NCBI GenBank assembly: GCA_015067615.1
Contig: SVMD01000003.1
Span: forward strand, 62,001-126,000
DNA: 64,000 nucleotides
Source: Oscillospiraceae bacterium
GTDB taxonomy: Bacteria; Bacillota; Clostridia; Oscillospirales; Oscillospiraceae
Direction: 5' to 3'
A program made the translations under genes and the position numbers. This document shows positions 53,560 to 62,876 of the stretch, piece after piece. Each line of letters starts with the position of its first letter. The first letter of the stretch is position 1. Under the pieces are notes generated by a model, which saw only the letters and a program-made list of their open reading frames with translations, was not told the origin of the DNA and searched no databases.

Positions 53560-54954
53560 ATGAACAAGCATATTAAGATCGCCTATATCGGCGGCGGCTC
53601 CAAGCAGTGGGCCAGAGTATTTATGTCCGATCTGGCGGTATCCGAGGGTCTGTCCGGCGAGATTGCCCTGTATGATATTGACCTGGAAGCGGCGGGGCGC
53701 AATGCCGCCATCGGCGAGCGGATCAATCAGAATCCCGCTGCCAAATCCCATTTTGCATACACCGTCTGCCCCCGGCTGGAGGATGCGCTGAAGGGCGCGG
53801 ACTTTGTCATCATCTCCATCCTCCCCGGCACCTTCCGGGAAATGCGCAGCGATGTCCACGCTCCGGAAAAATATGGTGTGTATCAGTCCGTGGGCGATAC
53901 CGCAGGCCCCGGCGGTGTTCTGCGTGCCATGCGTACCGTGCCCCTTTATGAGGAATTCGCCGGAAAGATCCGGGATATCTGTCCCAACGCCTGGGTGCTG
54001 AATTTTACCAACCCTATGAGCATCTGCGTCAAGACGCTCTACGATGTGTTCCCCGGCATCAAGGCCTTCGGATGCTGCCATGAGGTGTTCCATACCCAGG
54101 ATTTTCTGACCTGTGTGCTGAAGGAAATCAAGGGGATCGACGCGGACCGGACCGAGATCTACACCGATGCCTGCGGCATCAACCACTTCACCTGGATCAC
54201 CGAAGCCAAATACCAGAACATGGATCTGCTGGCACTGCTGCCGGAATTCATGGACAAGTTCTACGAAGAGGGCTACTACGAAGGTCAGGACCGCTTTGCC
54301 TTCCGGTATGACACCTTTGCCTACGGCAATAAGGTGAAGCTGGACCTGTACCGGAAGTTCGGCGCCCTGGCTGCCGCCGGAGACCGGCATCTGGCAGAAT
54401 TCGTATCCAACCTGTGGTATCTGACAGATCCCGAAACCGTGGAAAAGTGGCAGTTCGGCCTGACCACCGTGGATTTCCGGGAACAGCAGCAGGCGGAGCG
54501 GATCGCCGAAAGCATTGCCTATGCCGATGGCACCAAGCCCTTCCCCCTGGCCGGTTCTTCCGAGGAAGCCGTGGATCTGATGAAGGCGCTGATGGGCATG
54601 AAGACCATCGTTTCCAACGTGAACCTGCCCAACCGTGGGCAGATGCCTCAGATGCCCCTGGGCAGCATCGTGGAGACCAACTGCGTTTTCTCCAACGATC
54701 AGGTCAATCCTGTCACCGCAACCCCCCTGCCCACTGCCGCTGCCAACCTGGTTCACCGGTGCTGCGTCAATGTGGACACCTGCTATGAGGGCATCCGGGA
54801 GCGGGACCTGAGCAAGATTTTTGCATCCTTTGCCAACCAGCCCCTGTGCAGCAGTCTGACCATGGAGCAGTGCAGCGAGTTGTTCCGGGAAATGTGCTAT
54901 AACACCCGGGAATATCTGGACCCCTATTTTGAACTGGACAAGTATTTCCAATAA
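53560..54954 (+). CDS. GH4-family alpha-galacturonidase-like enzyme (LplD-like)
   Basis: A 464-residue NAD- and metal-dependent glycosidase. Markers: the N-terminal NAD-binding IGGGSKQW motif, the NFTNP block, the GCCHEVF metal block (Cys173, His174) with Glu175, and the GINHFTW block with His209. GH4 enzymes use NAD+ and Mn2+ in a redox-assisted mechanism. LplD of Bacillus, an alpha-galacturonidase, has the same layout, and the pectin context supports that activity over alpha-glucosidase or alpha-glucuronidase. AAAGGAGG precedes the ATG. Transcribed alone from its own promoter. Confidence 0.9.
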   Translation: MNKHIKIAYIGGGSKQWARVFMSDLAVSEGLSGEIALYDIDLEAAGRNAAIGERINQNPAAKSHFAYTVCPRLEDALKGADFVIISILPGTFREMRSDVHAPEKYGVYQSVGDTAGPGGVLRAMRTVPLYEEFAGKIRDICPNAWVLNFTNPMSICVKTLYDVFPGIKAFGCCHEVFHTQDFLTCVLKEIKGIDADRTEIYTDACGINHFTWITEAKYQNMDLLALLPEFMDKFYEEGYYEGQDRFAFRYDTFAYGNKVKLDLYRKFGALAAAGDRHLAEFVSNLWYLTDPETVEKWQFGLTTVDFREQQQAERIAESIAYADGTKPFPLAGSSEEAVDLMKALMGMKTIVSNVNLPNRGQMPQMPLGSIVETNCVFSNDQVNPVTATPLPTAAANLVHRCCVNVDTCYEGIRERDLSKIFASFANQPLCSSLTMEQCSELFREMCYNTREYLDPYFELDKYFQ

Positions 54955-55045
54955 TTCATCCCATTTCCGCTCTTTCCGCCATTCTCCACTTATATGACAA
55001 CCAATTCGGGAAAAGATACGGATACGGAAAACAAATCGTCTCCTG

Positions 55046-55066
55046 CGGGAAACGAGGCGTTTCCCG
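55046..55066 (+). other. Hairpin in the spore-protein gene leader
   Basis: A 9-bp perfect stem (55046-55054 with 55058-55066) with a 3-base loop lies just before the ribosome-binding site. Confidence 0.5.
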
Positions 55067-55089
55067 ACAGATAAAAGGAGAGAACGAAA

Positions 55090-55353
55090 ATGAGCAACTC
55101 TAATTACAACCAGATCAACATTCCCCAGGCCCGTGAGGCCATGGACCGCTTCAAGATGCAGGCCGCCCAGGAGGTTGGCGTCAACCTGCAGAGCGGCTAC
55201 AACGGCCACCTGACCTCCCGCGAGGCCGGTTCTGTCGGCGGCCAGATGGTCAAGAAAAAATGTCCCGTACGAACAGTGAGATATGATAGGCATAACCGTA
55301 TTGCAATAGGTCACGTACAGACCGTGCAATACATAGCCGCAATCACAATCTAA
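55090..55353 (+). CDS. Alpha/beta-type small acid-soluble spore protein with a replaced C terminus
   Basis: Residues 1-55 match an alpha/beta-type SASP: a SNSNYNQINIPQAREAMDRF N-terminus, QEVGVNL and the SREAGSVGGQMVKK core that binds and protects spore DNA. After VKK the frame runs into about 31 residues that do not look like a SASP (normally MI-x-x-AExxL). The change falls in a run of A at 55253-55259, beyond which the DNA is AT-richer and tnpV follows; this indicates integration of a mobile element in the end of the gene. AAAGGAG lies upstream. Normal SASP expression is in the forespore under sigma-G; I see no clear -10 for it. The altered protein could still bind DNA weakly. Confidence 0.88.
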   Translation: MSNSNYNQINIPQAREAMDRFKMQAAQEVGVNLQSGYNGHLTSREAGSVGGQMVKKKCPVRTVRYDRHNRIAIGHVQTVQYIAAITI

Positions 55354-55365
55354 GGAGGACATATC
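55260..55365. other. Element end with inverted repeats
   Basis: The 106 bases contain GTATTGCA...TGCAATAC (about 55298-55333) and shorter inverted sequences around GTACG/CGTAC, with no other recognised site. Such a dense set of inverted repeats next to a junction fits a recombinase-binding end. Confidence 0.5.
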
Positions 55366-55740
55366 ATGAAATCACTGTACGAACAAATGGGAGGCACCTA
55401 TCATCTTGGCGAGGACGGAATGTACTACCCCAACCTGGAACTCCCGGAAGAAGAAGCACCCCGGTACGGCAAGTACGGCAGAATGCGCCATACTTACCTC
55501 CGGGAACACAAGAAAGCATATTACACCACACTGCTGTTCGATGGCAAACTGGTGGCCCATCTGAAGGAGATCGACAATGCTACCAATATCCAAATGGAAC
55601 TGATCACCAAGCAGATGGCAAAATCCCAAGGCATCACCGAAGCACTCAAAGCAAAAGATCAAATGGCCTGGGTAGGAGCCATGAATAATATCCGTAGCGC
55701 GGCAGAAGAAATTGTATTATCCGAATATATCTATAACTGA
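55366..55740 (+). CDS. tnpV: TnpV-family transposon-encoded protein
   Basis: A 124-residue protein of the TnpV family (known from Tn4451-type and related clostridial elements): a KSLYEQMGGTYH start, a YGRMRHTYLREHK basic block and an acidic C terminus with a long helix. It has no known catalytic motif; its role in transposition is unclear. A good AAGGAGG site precedes it. It marks the mobile element here. Confidence 0.88.
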   Translation: MKSLYEQMGGTYHLGEDGMYYPNLELPEEEAPRYGKYGRMRHTYLREHKKAYYTTLLFDGKLVAHLKEIDNATNIQMELITKQMAKSQGITEALKAKDQMAWVGAMNNIRSAAEEIVLSEYIYN

Positions 55741-55742
55741 TC

Positions 55743-55773
55743 AAAGGGCGGTGGCATGAAGCCACCGCCCTTT
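55743..55773. terminator. Bidirectional terminator between tnpV and the giant surface protein
   Basis: A perfect 13-bp stem (55743-55755 with 55761-55773) and 5-base loop between two convergent genes; T-rich on both sides only weakly. Confidence 0.8.
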
Positions 55774-55781
55774 GTGCGTAT

Positions 55782-58700
55782 TTACTTTACATATCTTCTC
55801 TTTTTCTGCTCGATTAGGAGTACAGTGATTGCCGCAAGGCTTATGATCATTACAGAAGTCCACAACAGGATATTGAAGTTGTCACCGGTTGCGGGGGTTG
55901 TAGACTTTGCCGCAATGGAGAACTCGCAAGAAGTTTCGCCATCGGTGTAAACCACGGTCAAAGTGTGCTTACCGGTAGACAGGGTATCCAAGTAAGATGC
56001 CTTCAAGGTGATAACAGTGCTGCCGGATTCGGCGGTGTAGTGCTTGGAATCTACTACCTTGTTATCCACCAAAATGCCGGTGAACTTGCTGTAAGCACCG
56101 TTTGCGGTGAAGGACAGGCCCTTGGAGCCGCCCTGCGTGTACTTGCCGTCCTCGCCCTTGATAATATCGTAGGCAACCAAAGCGGCGCACAGATCGTCCA
56201 GCTTCTTCTTGGTGTCCTCGTCCACAAGGGACTTTTCGTGGTCGGTCAAAGCGTCATACTCTGCCTTGGCATCGGTAATGGCCTTGATTGCATCCTCGTC
56301 ATCGGGTTCCACTGTGTCAATAGCAGGCAGCTCGGAAATGGTTTCTTCAACCGATTCCACATTTTCGATGGCTTCCAGAGCATCGTCGATCCGGTCGATT
56401 TCCTCTTGGATGGCCTTCTTCTCGTCCTCGGTGTAGTTGCCTGCGTTCTCGGTCAGTGCATCCTCCAAATCAGCCTTGGCCTTTTCCATATCTTCCTTGT
56501 CCTCGGGAGTGACATTTTCAGAAGAAATGTCCTTGACCTTTTCAGTGTCCTCGGTTACGGGAGCCTGTGCCACTTCCTCAATCTTAGTCAGAAGATCCTC
56601 TACCGTGTCAACCAGTGCTTCCAGCTCGGTCTTTTCTTCCTCGGTGATGTTGGTGTTGCCCTCGATCACAGCCTCAATGTCCTCAACAAGCTGCTCCAGA
56701 GCGGCCTTGTCGGTGGACTTGACGGTATCTTCGTCGTAGGCACCCACATCCTCGGTCAGCTTATCCACCAATGCGTCAGTACCTTCGATCTTTGCCAGCA
56801 GGTTTTCACACTTGGTCTTTTCGCCCTCCAGAGCGGTGCGCTCCTCGTCGGTCAGATTGTCGGTGTCCAGCAGAGCATCAATATCCTCGGCAAGCTGCTC
56901 GATCTCTTCCTTATCGGAGGATTTCACAGTTTCCTGATCATAGTCGCCCACAGCATCGGCAATGCGGTCGGATTCCTCTGTTACCTCGTTGACAGTTTCG
57001 ATCATGGCATCAAGGTTTTCAGTGGGAGTTTCCAGAGCGGTCTTTTCGCTGTCGGTCAGATTACCGCTTTCTGCCAGTGCTTCCAGATCCTCAGCCAGCT
57101 TATCAAGAGTGGCCTTGTCGGCGGAAGTTACCTCGTCGGGATCATAGGCGGCGATAGCATCGGTGATGCGCTCATACTCGGCTGCAGTGTCGGCAATGAC
57201 TTCCTGCAGGGCATCGCACTTATCAGTGATTGCCTTGATCGCTGCCTTTTCTGCATCGGTTGCATTGGTTGTATCCAAAGCAGCGGCTGCGGCTTCTACC
57301 TCTGCGATTGTATCGGTATTGCCGGAGTTGACATTGCTCTCGCCGATGCTGTCAATGGGAGCGGAGATAGATGCGATAGCCTTCATGGTAACGGTGCAGG
57401 TGGTTTCATTGCCAGCCTTGTCCGTTGCCACGATGGTGTAAATCTTGTCTACATTGCCTGCCAGTATGATTTCGCCAGTGACAGCATCACCATTCAAAGT
57501 CACGGAGTCCAGATTGGTGTCGGTGACGGTGACTTTCTGCGTGGTATAGTAGGTGCTGCCATTGGTGATGCCGCTGATTACAGGCTTAGTCAGGTCGTAG
57601 GTAGCATCTGCTGTGGAAATGTAGGTAACATTGCCTGCATTGTCGGTAATGCGGATGTAGTAGATAAAGGTCTTGGCATCCTCGGCAGTAACATCCTGGG
57701 CATAGTCTGCGCCCATGTCATTCCATGCGGTGATAGCCTTGACTGCATCTGCGGAGAGTGCTGTTGCGCTGTCATAGTATTCCACCTTGGCAATGCCGGA
57801 CAGATCGGTTGCGACCTCGACCTTAACGGTCTTGGTTTCCTTGAAGAACAGGCCAAAGGTGATGGTGTTCCACAGATCGTTCCACTTGTTATCGTCAATG
57901 GAAACGGTGCCGACGGGCGCGATGGTGTCCACCACAGATACAGTTACTTCACCCTTGACTACCTTGTAGTTGGTGGTATCCTCGGGGGTAAAGGTGTAGC
58001 GGATGGTGTTGTCGCCCAGAGTGAGTGTCTGCTCCGCATCCACAGTCAACGTGCCGTCAATATCGGTATTTTCCCGGGTCAGCACGATGGCAGAGGTTTC
58101 CAGAGTGTCATTAACTACACCTGCAGTCACGATGCCGATGCCGGGATCTCCCGGATTTACAGTCAGCACCGCTGTTGCCTCGCCGGATTTGTAGTTTGCG
58201 GTTTCTTTGGTTGTAATCTTTACGGTAAATGTACCCGCCTTATCGATTCGGTAGAGATAAGGTTCACTGGTGAAAGAGCCTTCACCGGTAAGGTGAGTGA
58301 TCCAGTAATGAACCTCTCCGGCATTTTCATCAACGGCGAACATCTGCCGCAGATCGACTTCCATACCGGCAGTATAGTCTACGGCCATGTCTGTGCCAGT
58401 GCTGTTCACCTGTGCCTTGGTGATGGTATAGGTGCCACCCACAAAAGTAATCGCATAGTTGCTATCCAAAGCGGTGCCGGTGATGGCATACTCGCCCGCA
58501 TTGGCGGTGCTGGTTGCGGTGGTAGTCAGAGAGTAGACATTGGTATCGTTATTTACGATGCCATCATCCGTTGCGGTCAGCTCTGCCACTGCCTCGCCGT
58601 AAACGCTGGTCTTGTCGGCAATGGTCACGGTGATGGGTTTGGGGTCGATGGTAAATTTTCTTGTAATCGTACCGGTGTAATTACCCTTGCCGGTGAAAGT

Positions 58701-61700
58701 GACCACAGCCTCTCCGGCATTTACATTGTTCGAATAGGTAACCGTATAATCGGTGCCTTCCGTCAGCCGCACATCCGCACCGGGTGCATAGGGACTTTCG
58801 GGAACGGGATAGTCATCGACCCAAGCATCTATCTGCGGAGTCGGGGTATGTTCCTGCCCATTGTAAGTAAAGGGTCCGCCCCACACACCGGCCTTGCAGG
58901 ATGCCGTTTCGATATTCCAAGGTGCGATCTTTGCTGTGACGGTCTTCGGCTCCATATCGTTATGGTTCGCATCGCCCACAACCTTGTAGTACACCGTGTA
59001 TTCCTGAGCATTGATACCCTTCGGGACGTAGTCAGTGTAGGTAACCCCATCCAGGCTGTAGTAGACGGTGCCGCCCATGCTCTCAACAGGAATAACCAAC
59101 GTCTGCTCTCTTCCGTTGTAAACCAGTCCGGAAATTGCAGCGGGGGCATCAACGGAAGAGTTGGCTTTCTTGATCTTCACGGTGACGGAAGCGGGTGCAG
59201 CAGAAGTGGTGTGGTTGGAATCTGCGTCCACCTTGTACCAAACGGTGTAGGTGTCAACATCCATTGCCTGGGGCAGTGTTTCGGTGTATGTGCCCTCTTT
59301 TTCGAGGGAGTAGACCATGGTGCCGCCGGTAACGGAACCTGCGGTAACCAAGGGCTGATCTTCACCGTTATAGGTCAGATCGTTGGGGGTGGGGGCGGCT
59401 GTTATGGTAGCTGCTGCTTTATTGACAGTTACATCGGGGCAGATGCACAGGGCATTGCGACTCGCGATCCACTGTGCCTCACCGGCATCCTGCCAGTCAT
59501 AGTTCTGCAGGGCCAGATCGCTGGGATAGAAGTCCAGCGCGCAGCCGATGGTGCCTGCATTGGGGAAAGCTGTGGGAGCATTCCAGTTAAAGGTGCCATA
59601 GTCGTTTGTGTAGAAGGACAGCTTCGCTTCTTCCAATTTCTGTCCGTAAGTGATGGCATTGAGCACTGTGGGGAAGGTAATGGTCGGGGCGGCTGCCTTT
59701 GCGATGGTGGCTGTTGTAGATGCGGGGAAGCTGATTTCATAGTAGTCTACATTGGTGCCCGTGACGGAAGCATTGCTGCTGTCAACGGTGACGGTCTTGC
59801 CCTCTTCGGCATTGGCATCGGAGAACACACCCGTCAGGCCGGAGATCTCAAAGGTGTCGCCATACACACCTACAACAATGGCAGTAATGACAGCATCCGT
59901 AGTTCCGTCATAGGTTTTGTTCGGTGCCATGACAGTTGCGGTAACTTTTCTCTTGGTGATTTCAAAGTCAGCGGTTGCCGTGGTCGCATTGTAGTTGTCT
60001 GTTGCGGCGAAGGTAGCCTTTACGGTGTACTCGCCGGGCAGTTTGGGAGCTTCGCTGGTATAGGTGCTGTCGTCCGCGCCCTTGACCTTGTACTGGTAGG
60101 TCACATGGTCGGTGCCGTTGGTGGAGCTGACGGGATTGGGGTTCACAGCATCGCCGTATTCCGTATCCGCTACGCTCACGGAAGCATCACCATTTGCAGG
60201 ATTGACCGTGACGGTGAAGCTGCCGGTTACATCGTTATGGTTGGGGGCAGAGGCCTTCCAATGGACAGTATGGGTGCCGCCGTCGGTGACAGCAGGCTCG
60301 GCAACATACTCGCCGGTTTCACCCACCCGGTAAGTGAAGGCGATTTCGGAGCCGTCAACGGTTTCGCCGCTGGCAGTCACATCCAGCTTCTGAGCCTCGC
60401 CGGTGTAGTCGAAAGCAGCCTTGTTGTTTACAACGCTTACATTCTTCAGGTTGGCGGGAGCGATGGTGATTTTCTGGGTAAAGCTGCCGGTATAGTTGCC
60501 CTTGCCGGTGACGGTGAGGGTATACTCTCCCGCCTGTGTCAGATCCGTCTTATCCCATGCAATGGTGTAATCCGTGCCCTCGGTGAGTTTCGTGCTGTCG
60601 AGAACCATCCCAGTTTCGCTATAGTACACTACCGGTATAAGCGCATCGCCACTATATTCATGGGGCCAATACTCCGCATAGGATTTGGCAATATCCAGGG
60701 GAAGAACTTGATAATTACAGGTCAGAGTAACAGGTAACTGTGACGAAGAAGATGAGAAAATGAGGGTTACCTTTGCTGTTGCTGTGCCAACTTTGTCAAC
60801 CGCGTAGGCATAGTCCTCATCCACATCCCCGATCCAATTGTCGGAGTAAGTGACGGTTCCGTGTGCACTGGACACACCCGGCCTATAGTATTTGTCCGCC
60901 GCGGTCAGGGTTGCCGTAGCATAGTGATCGCAGTCCGTGCAGGTCTCCTCGCACACATTGGTAGTACCGGCCTTTACTGCATATTTCAGGTTGTGGCTCT
61001 TTTGGGTGCCGTAAGCCGCATTGCAGTTTTCGCAAGTGGCAGGGGCGGTGCAGGTTGCGGTGCCGCCAGAGCAATCCTGGGTTTCTTTATGCGTACTGTC
61101 ACTGTTGCAGATGCGGGTGTGCGTTGTGCCATCGGTGTTCTGTACCCAGTCGCCCCAGTTGTGAACATCGGGATCCGGCTGGCTGTATACAGTTTTACAG
61201 TCGGTGCAAGTTTTGCCTGCACTACAGGTAGCAGTACCGCCGAAACAATCCTTGGTTTCGGTATGGGTGTTGTTACGGGAACAGGTGCGGGTGTGGGTAC
61301 CGTTATTATTGGTAACCCAGTTGCCCCAACTGTGTTCATTATTGGTGCTGCCCTTGACATAACCACAATCCGGGCAGGTGGCAGGCGTGGTACAGTTCGC
61401 CGCAGACATCTTGCAGTCTTCTTTTATAGAATTGCCGCACAAGGTGCAGTTACCACTGTGTGTACCGTTGTTATTGTTTGTCCAGGAGGTAACCTTGTGG
61501 CCAGCAGCACGGGAAACTTTTATTCTTTCGGTTCCGTAACCGTGACCACTGCTGGATTCCGCACGCCACGGGCCTGACATGGTAGCATTATTGTAGGCCG
61601 TGGTACAGCTAAAATCACTATTGGTAATCGTTATAGTATCTTTTACTTTGCCATTAGTATTATTATGCTTAGAATATCGTCCATGAACTATAGTAGTGCA

Positions 61701-61940
61701 TTCAATAACAATGGTAAGTGTTTCCTCCGAAACGGATACACTCTTTATCGCCACTATATCACATTCTATGAGGTCATCACAATAATTACAATATGAGTAG
61801 TCAACCGTTACTGATATACCGGAGTTATTGTCTCTTCCGGTTGCCGCATAAGCCGTCAGGCTCATCATGGGCAGCATGCCAGCCACCAGCACCAGGGCCA
61901 TGGCAAGGGATAACAGTCTTTTCCAAATGTTCTTTTTCAT
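55782..61940 (-). CDS. Giant sortase-type surface protein with Cys-rich and MBG-like repeats
   Basis: A 2052-residue secreted protein. Parts in order: a signal peptide (1-34, TAYAA); a Cys-rich region (about 120-360) of three or four CxxC/CxDC repeats with a HxWGxW segment each, probably zinc-binding; several Ig-like/MBG-type beta domains (about 390-1400) with repeated NYTGTITRKF and KGNYTG blocks; a bacterial Ig/fibronectin-like part with a KAGNVT segment; a long coiled-coil-like region of repeated helical units rich in Ala, Glu, Asp and Lys (about 1500-1900); and a C-terminal sorting-like end, TPATGD followed by a helix and a KKRR tail, which resembles LPXTG-type signals. The start at 61940 has AAGGAGG upstream. 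It is a large adhesin or wall protein, carried on the mobile element. Confidence 0.88.
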   Translation of the reverse strand: MKKNIWKRLLSLAMALVLVAGMLPMMSLTAYAATGRDNNSGISVTVDYSYCNYCDDLIECDIVAIKSVSVSEETLTIVIECTTIVHGRYSKHNNTNGKVKDTITITNSDFSCTTAYNNATMSGPWRAESSSGHGYGTERIKVSRAAGHKVTSWTNNNNGTHSGNCTLCGNSIKEDCKMSAANCTTPATCPDCGYVKGSTNNEHSWGNWVTNNNGTHTRTCSRNNTHTETKDCFGGTATCSAGKTCTDCKTVYSQPDPDVHNWGDWVQNTDGTTHTRICNSDSTHKETQDCSGGTATCTAPATCENCNAAYGTQKSHNLKYAVKAGTTNVCEETCTDCDHYATATLTAADKYYRPGVSSAHGTVTYSDNWIGDVDEDYAYAVDKVGTATAKVTLIFSSSSSQLPVTLTCNYQVLPLDIAKSYAEYWPHEYSGDALIPVVYYSETGMVLDSTKLTEGTDYTIAWDKTDLTQAGEYTLTVTGKGNYTGSFTQKITIAPANLKNVSVVNNKAAFDYTGEAQKLDVTASGETVDGSEIAFTYRVGETGEYVAEPAVTDGGTHTVHWKASAPNHNDVTGSFTVTVNPANGDASVSVADTEYGDAVNPNPVSSTNGTDHVTYQYKVKGADDSTYTSEAPKLPGEYTVKATFAATDNYNATTATADFEITKRKVTATVMAPNKTYDGTTDAVITAIVVGVYGDTFEISGLTGVFSDANAEEGKTVTVDSSNASVTGTNVDYYEISFPASTTATIAKAAAPTITFPTVLNAITYGQKLEEAKLSFYTNDYGTFNWNAPTAFPNAGTIGCALDFYPSDLALQNYDWQDAGEAQWIASRNALCICPDVTVNKAAATITAAPTPNDLTYNGEDQPLVTAGSVTGGTMVYSLEKEGTYTETLPQAMDVDTYTVWYKVDADSNHTTSAAPASVTVKIKKANSSVDAPAAISGLVYNGREQTLVIPVESMGGTVYYSLDGVTYTDYVPKGINAQEYTVYYKVVGDANHNDMEPKTVTAKIAPWNIETASCKAGVWGGPFTYNGQEHTPTPQIDAWVDDYPVPESPYAPGADVRLTEGTDYTVTYSNNVNAGEAVVTFTGKGNYTGTITRKFTIDPKPITVTIADKTSVYGEAVAELTATDDGIVNNDTNVYSLTTTATSTANAGEYAITGTALDSNYAITFVGGTYTITKAQVNSTGTDMAVDYTAGMEVDLRQMFAVDENAGEVHYWITHLTGEGSFTSEPYLYRIDKAGTFTVKITTKETANYKSGEATAVLTVNPGDPGIGIVTAGVVNDTLETSAIVLTRENTDIDGTLTVDAEQTLTLGDNTIRYTFTPEDTTNYKVVKGEVTVSVVDTIAPVGTVSIDDNKWNDLWNTITFGLFFKETKTVKVEVATDLSGIAKVEYYDSATALSADAVKAITAWNDMGADYAQDVTAEDAKTFIYYIRITDNAGNVTYISTADATYDLTKPVISGITNGSTYYTTQKVTVTDTNLDSVTLNGDAVTGEIILAGNVDKIYTIVATDKAGNETTCTVTMKAIASISAPIDSIGESNVNSGNTDTIAEVEAAAAALDTTNATDAEKAAIKAITDKCDALQEVIADTAAEYERITDAIAAYDPDEVTSADKATLDKLAEDLEALAESGNLTDSEKTALETPTENLDAMIETVNEVTEESDRIADAVGDYDQETVKSSDKEEIEQLAEDIDALLDTDNLTDEERTALEGEKTKCENLLAKIEGTDALVDKLTEDVGAYDEDTVKSTDKAALEQLVEDIEAVIEGNTNITEEEKTELEALVDTVEDLLTKIEEVAQAPVTEDTEKVKDISSENVTPEDKEDMEKAKADLEDALTENAGNYTEDEKKAIQEEIDRIDDALEAIENVESVEETISELPAIDTVEPDDEDAIKAITDAKAEYDALTDHEKSLVDEDTKKKLDDLCAALVAYDIIKGEDGKYTQGGSKGLSFTANGAYSKFTGILVDNKVVDSKHYTAESGSTVITLKASYLDTLSTGKHTLTVVYTDGETSCEFSIAAKSTTPATGDNFNILLWTSVMIISLAAITVLLIEQKKRRYVK

Positions 61941-62015
61941 AATCGTTTCCTCCTTGGGGGAATCACAGAAGGCAGAGTCTTCCAAAATTTAGAAATTGCA
62001 AATTGCCGGGATGTT

Positions 62016-62726
62016 TTAGGGCATTTCCAGTCCTTTTTCCCGGTACAGTGCTGCCAGTGCCTGCTCGTTGGTATCGATCACGAACTGCTTCAGCTCTGCC
62101 AGCATCCGCTCCGCAATGGCCCGGTAATCCATCGCCAGCACCCGCCGGATCTTCATCCTCCGGGTTTCTTCCGGGAGATTGTAGATCTGCAGGATACCGT
62201 TCAGCGCACCGGCTATCCGGGTTTCCAGAGAAACAGGATCGCCCACAGTCATCAGTGTGGCATACTCGATGCCGGACACCAGCACCTCTGCTTCGGCAAA
62301 CTGTTCATCCGTCCAGTCCGGGCAATGCTGCGCAAAGACTTCCTTTGCCCGGGCGGTATCGTTTTTTCGTATGATCTCCAGACACATGGGGCTGGAATAG
62401 GTGGACAGGTAAAAGTCCTTTGCTGCCGCATTGGTATCGCAAATTGCCGCCATCGCTGTCAGCTCCAGACAGATGGCCATAATGGAGCTCAGGCCGTCAT
62501 TGGCTTCTTCCTCTATCATCTTCCACTGGAAGTTACAGAGCATATCCACCAGTTCCGCCAGAAGATGCTCCTTGGTGGGAAAGTGGTAGTTCAGATTGCC
62601 CAGCGCAATATCCAGTTCATCGGCTATCTGTTTCGTTGAAGTAGCGGTATAGCCCTGTTCCAGAAACATGACCGTTGCACATTGAATAATATCCCGGCTT
62701 GTTCTCTTTACGCGTCGTCTTGCCAT
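62016..62726 (-). CDS. TetR/AcrR-family regulator
   Basis: A 236-residue protein with an N-terminal TetR helix-turn-helix (residues 8-55, TSTKQIADELDIALGNLNYHF) and a helical ligand domain. It is 75 bases from the giant protein gene on the same strand. Its promoter carries a CTAATTAG palindrome next to the -10. It likely represses its own transcript, and perhaps the surface protein gene downstream. Confidence 0.93.
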   Translation of the reverse strand: MARRRVKRTSRDIIQCATVMFLEQGYTATSTKQIADELDIALGNLNYHFPTKEHLLAELVDMLCNFQWKMIEEEANDGLSSIMAICLELTAMAAICDTNAAAKDFYLSTYSSPMCLEIIRKNDTARAKEVFAQHCPDWTDEQFAEAEVLVSGIEYATLMTVGDPVSLETRIAGALNGILQIYNLPEETRRMKIRRVLAMDYRAIAERMLAELKQFVIDTNEQALAALYREKGLEMP

Positions 62727-62769
62727 CCCATACCGCCTTTCCCGGAGAATACCCTATTTAGGCAGTCCC

Positions 62770-62815
62770 CTAATTAGTTCACCGCAAGTGTATCATGGGC
62801 AAGTGGAAATAGCAA
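62770..62815 (-). promoter_or_regulatory. TetR-gene promoter with an operator-like palindrome
   Basis: Minus strand: TTGCTA (62810-62815), 17-base spacer, TACACT (62787-62792), then an 8-bp CTAATTAG palindrome (62770-62777) at the expected start of transcription. Confidence 0.62.
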
Positions 62816-62840
62816 TAGATTTCTGTAAAAACTTTCAAAA

Positions 62841-62865
62841 AATGTGTCCCAACTTGGGACACATT
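62841..62865 (-). terminator. Terminator of the small membrane protein gene
   Basis: A perfect 12-bp inverted repeat (62854-62865 with 62841-62852) followed on the minus strand by TTTTTT. Confidence 0.85.
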
Positions 62866-62876
62866 CAGAATACGGC

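Noticed and set aside
53521-55362. A 613-codon frame antisense to GH4 and the SASP gene
   Set aside because: GH4 and SASP motifs are on the plus strand; the antisense frame crosses the element junction and has no function-like motif.
55965-60737. A 1590-codon open frame antisense to the giant surface protein
   Set aside because: It is a shadow of the GC-rich, repeat-rich coding strand: no ribosome-binding site, no domain, low-complexity Gly/Ile/Val/Cys composition.
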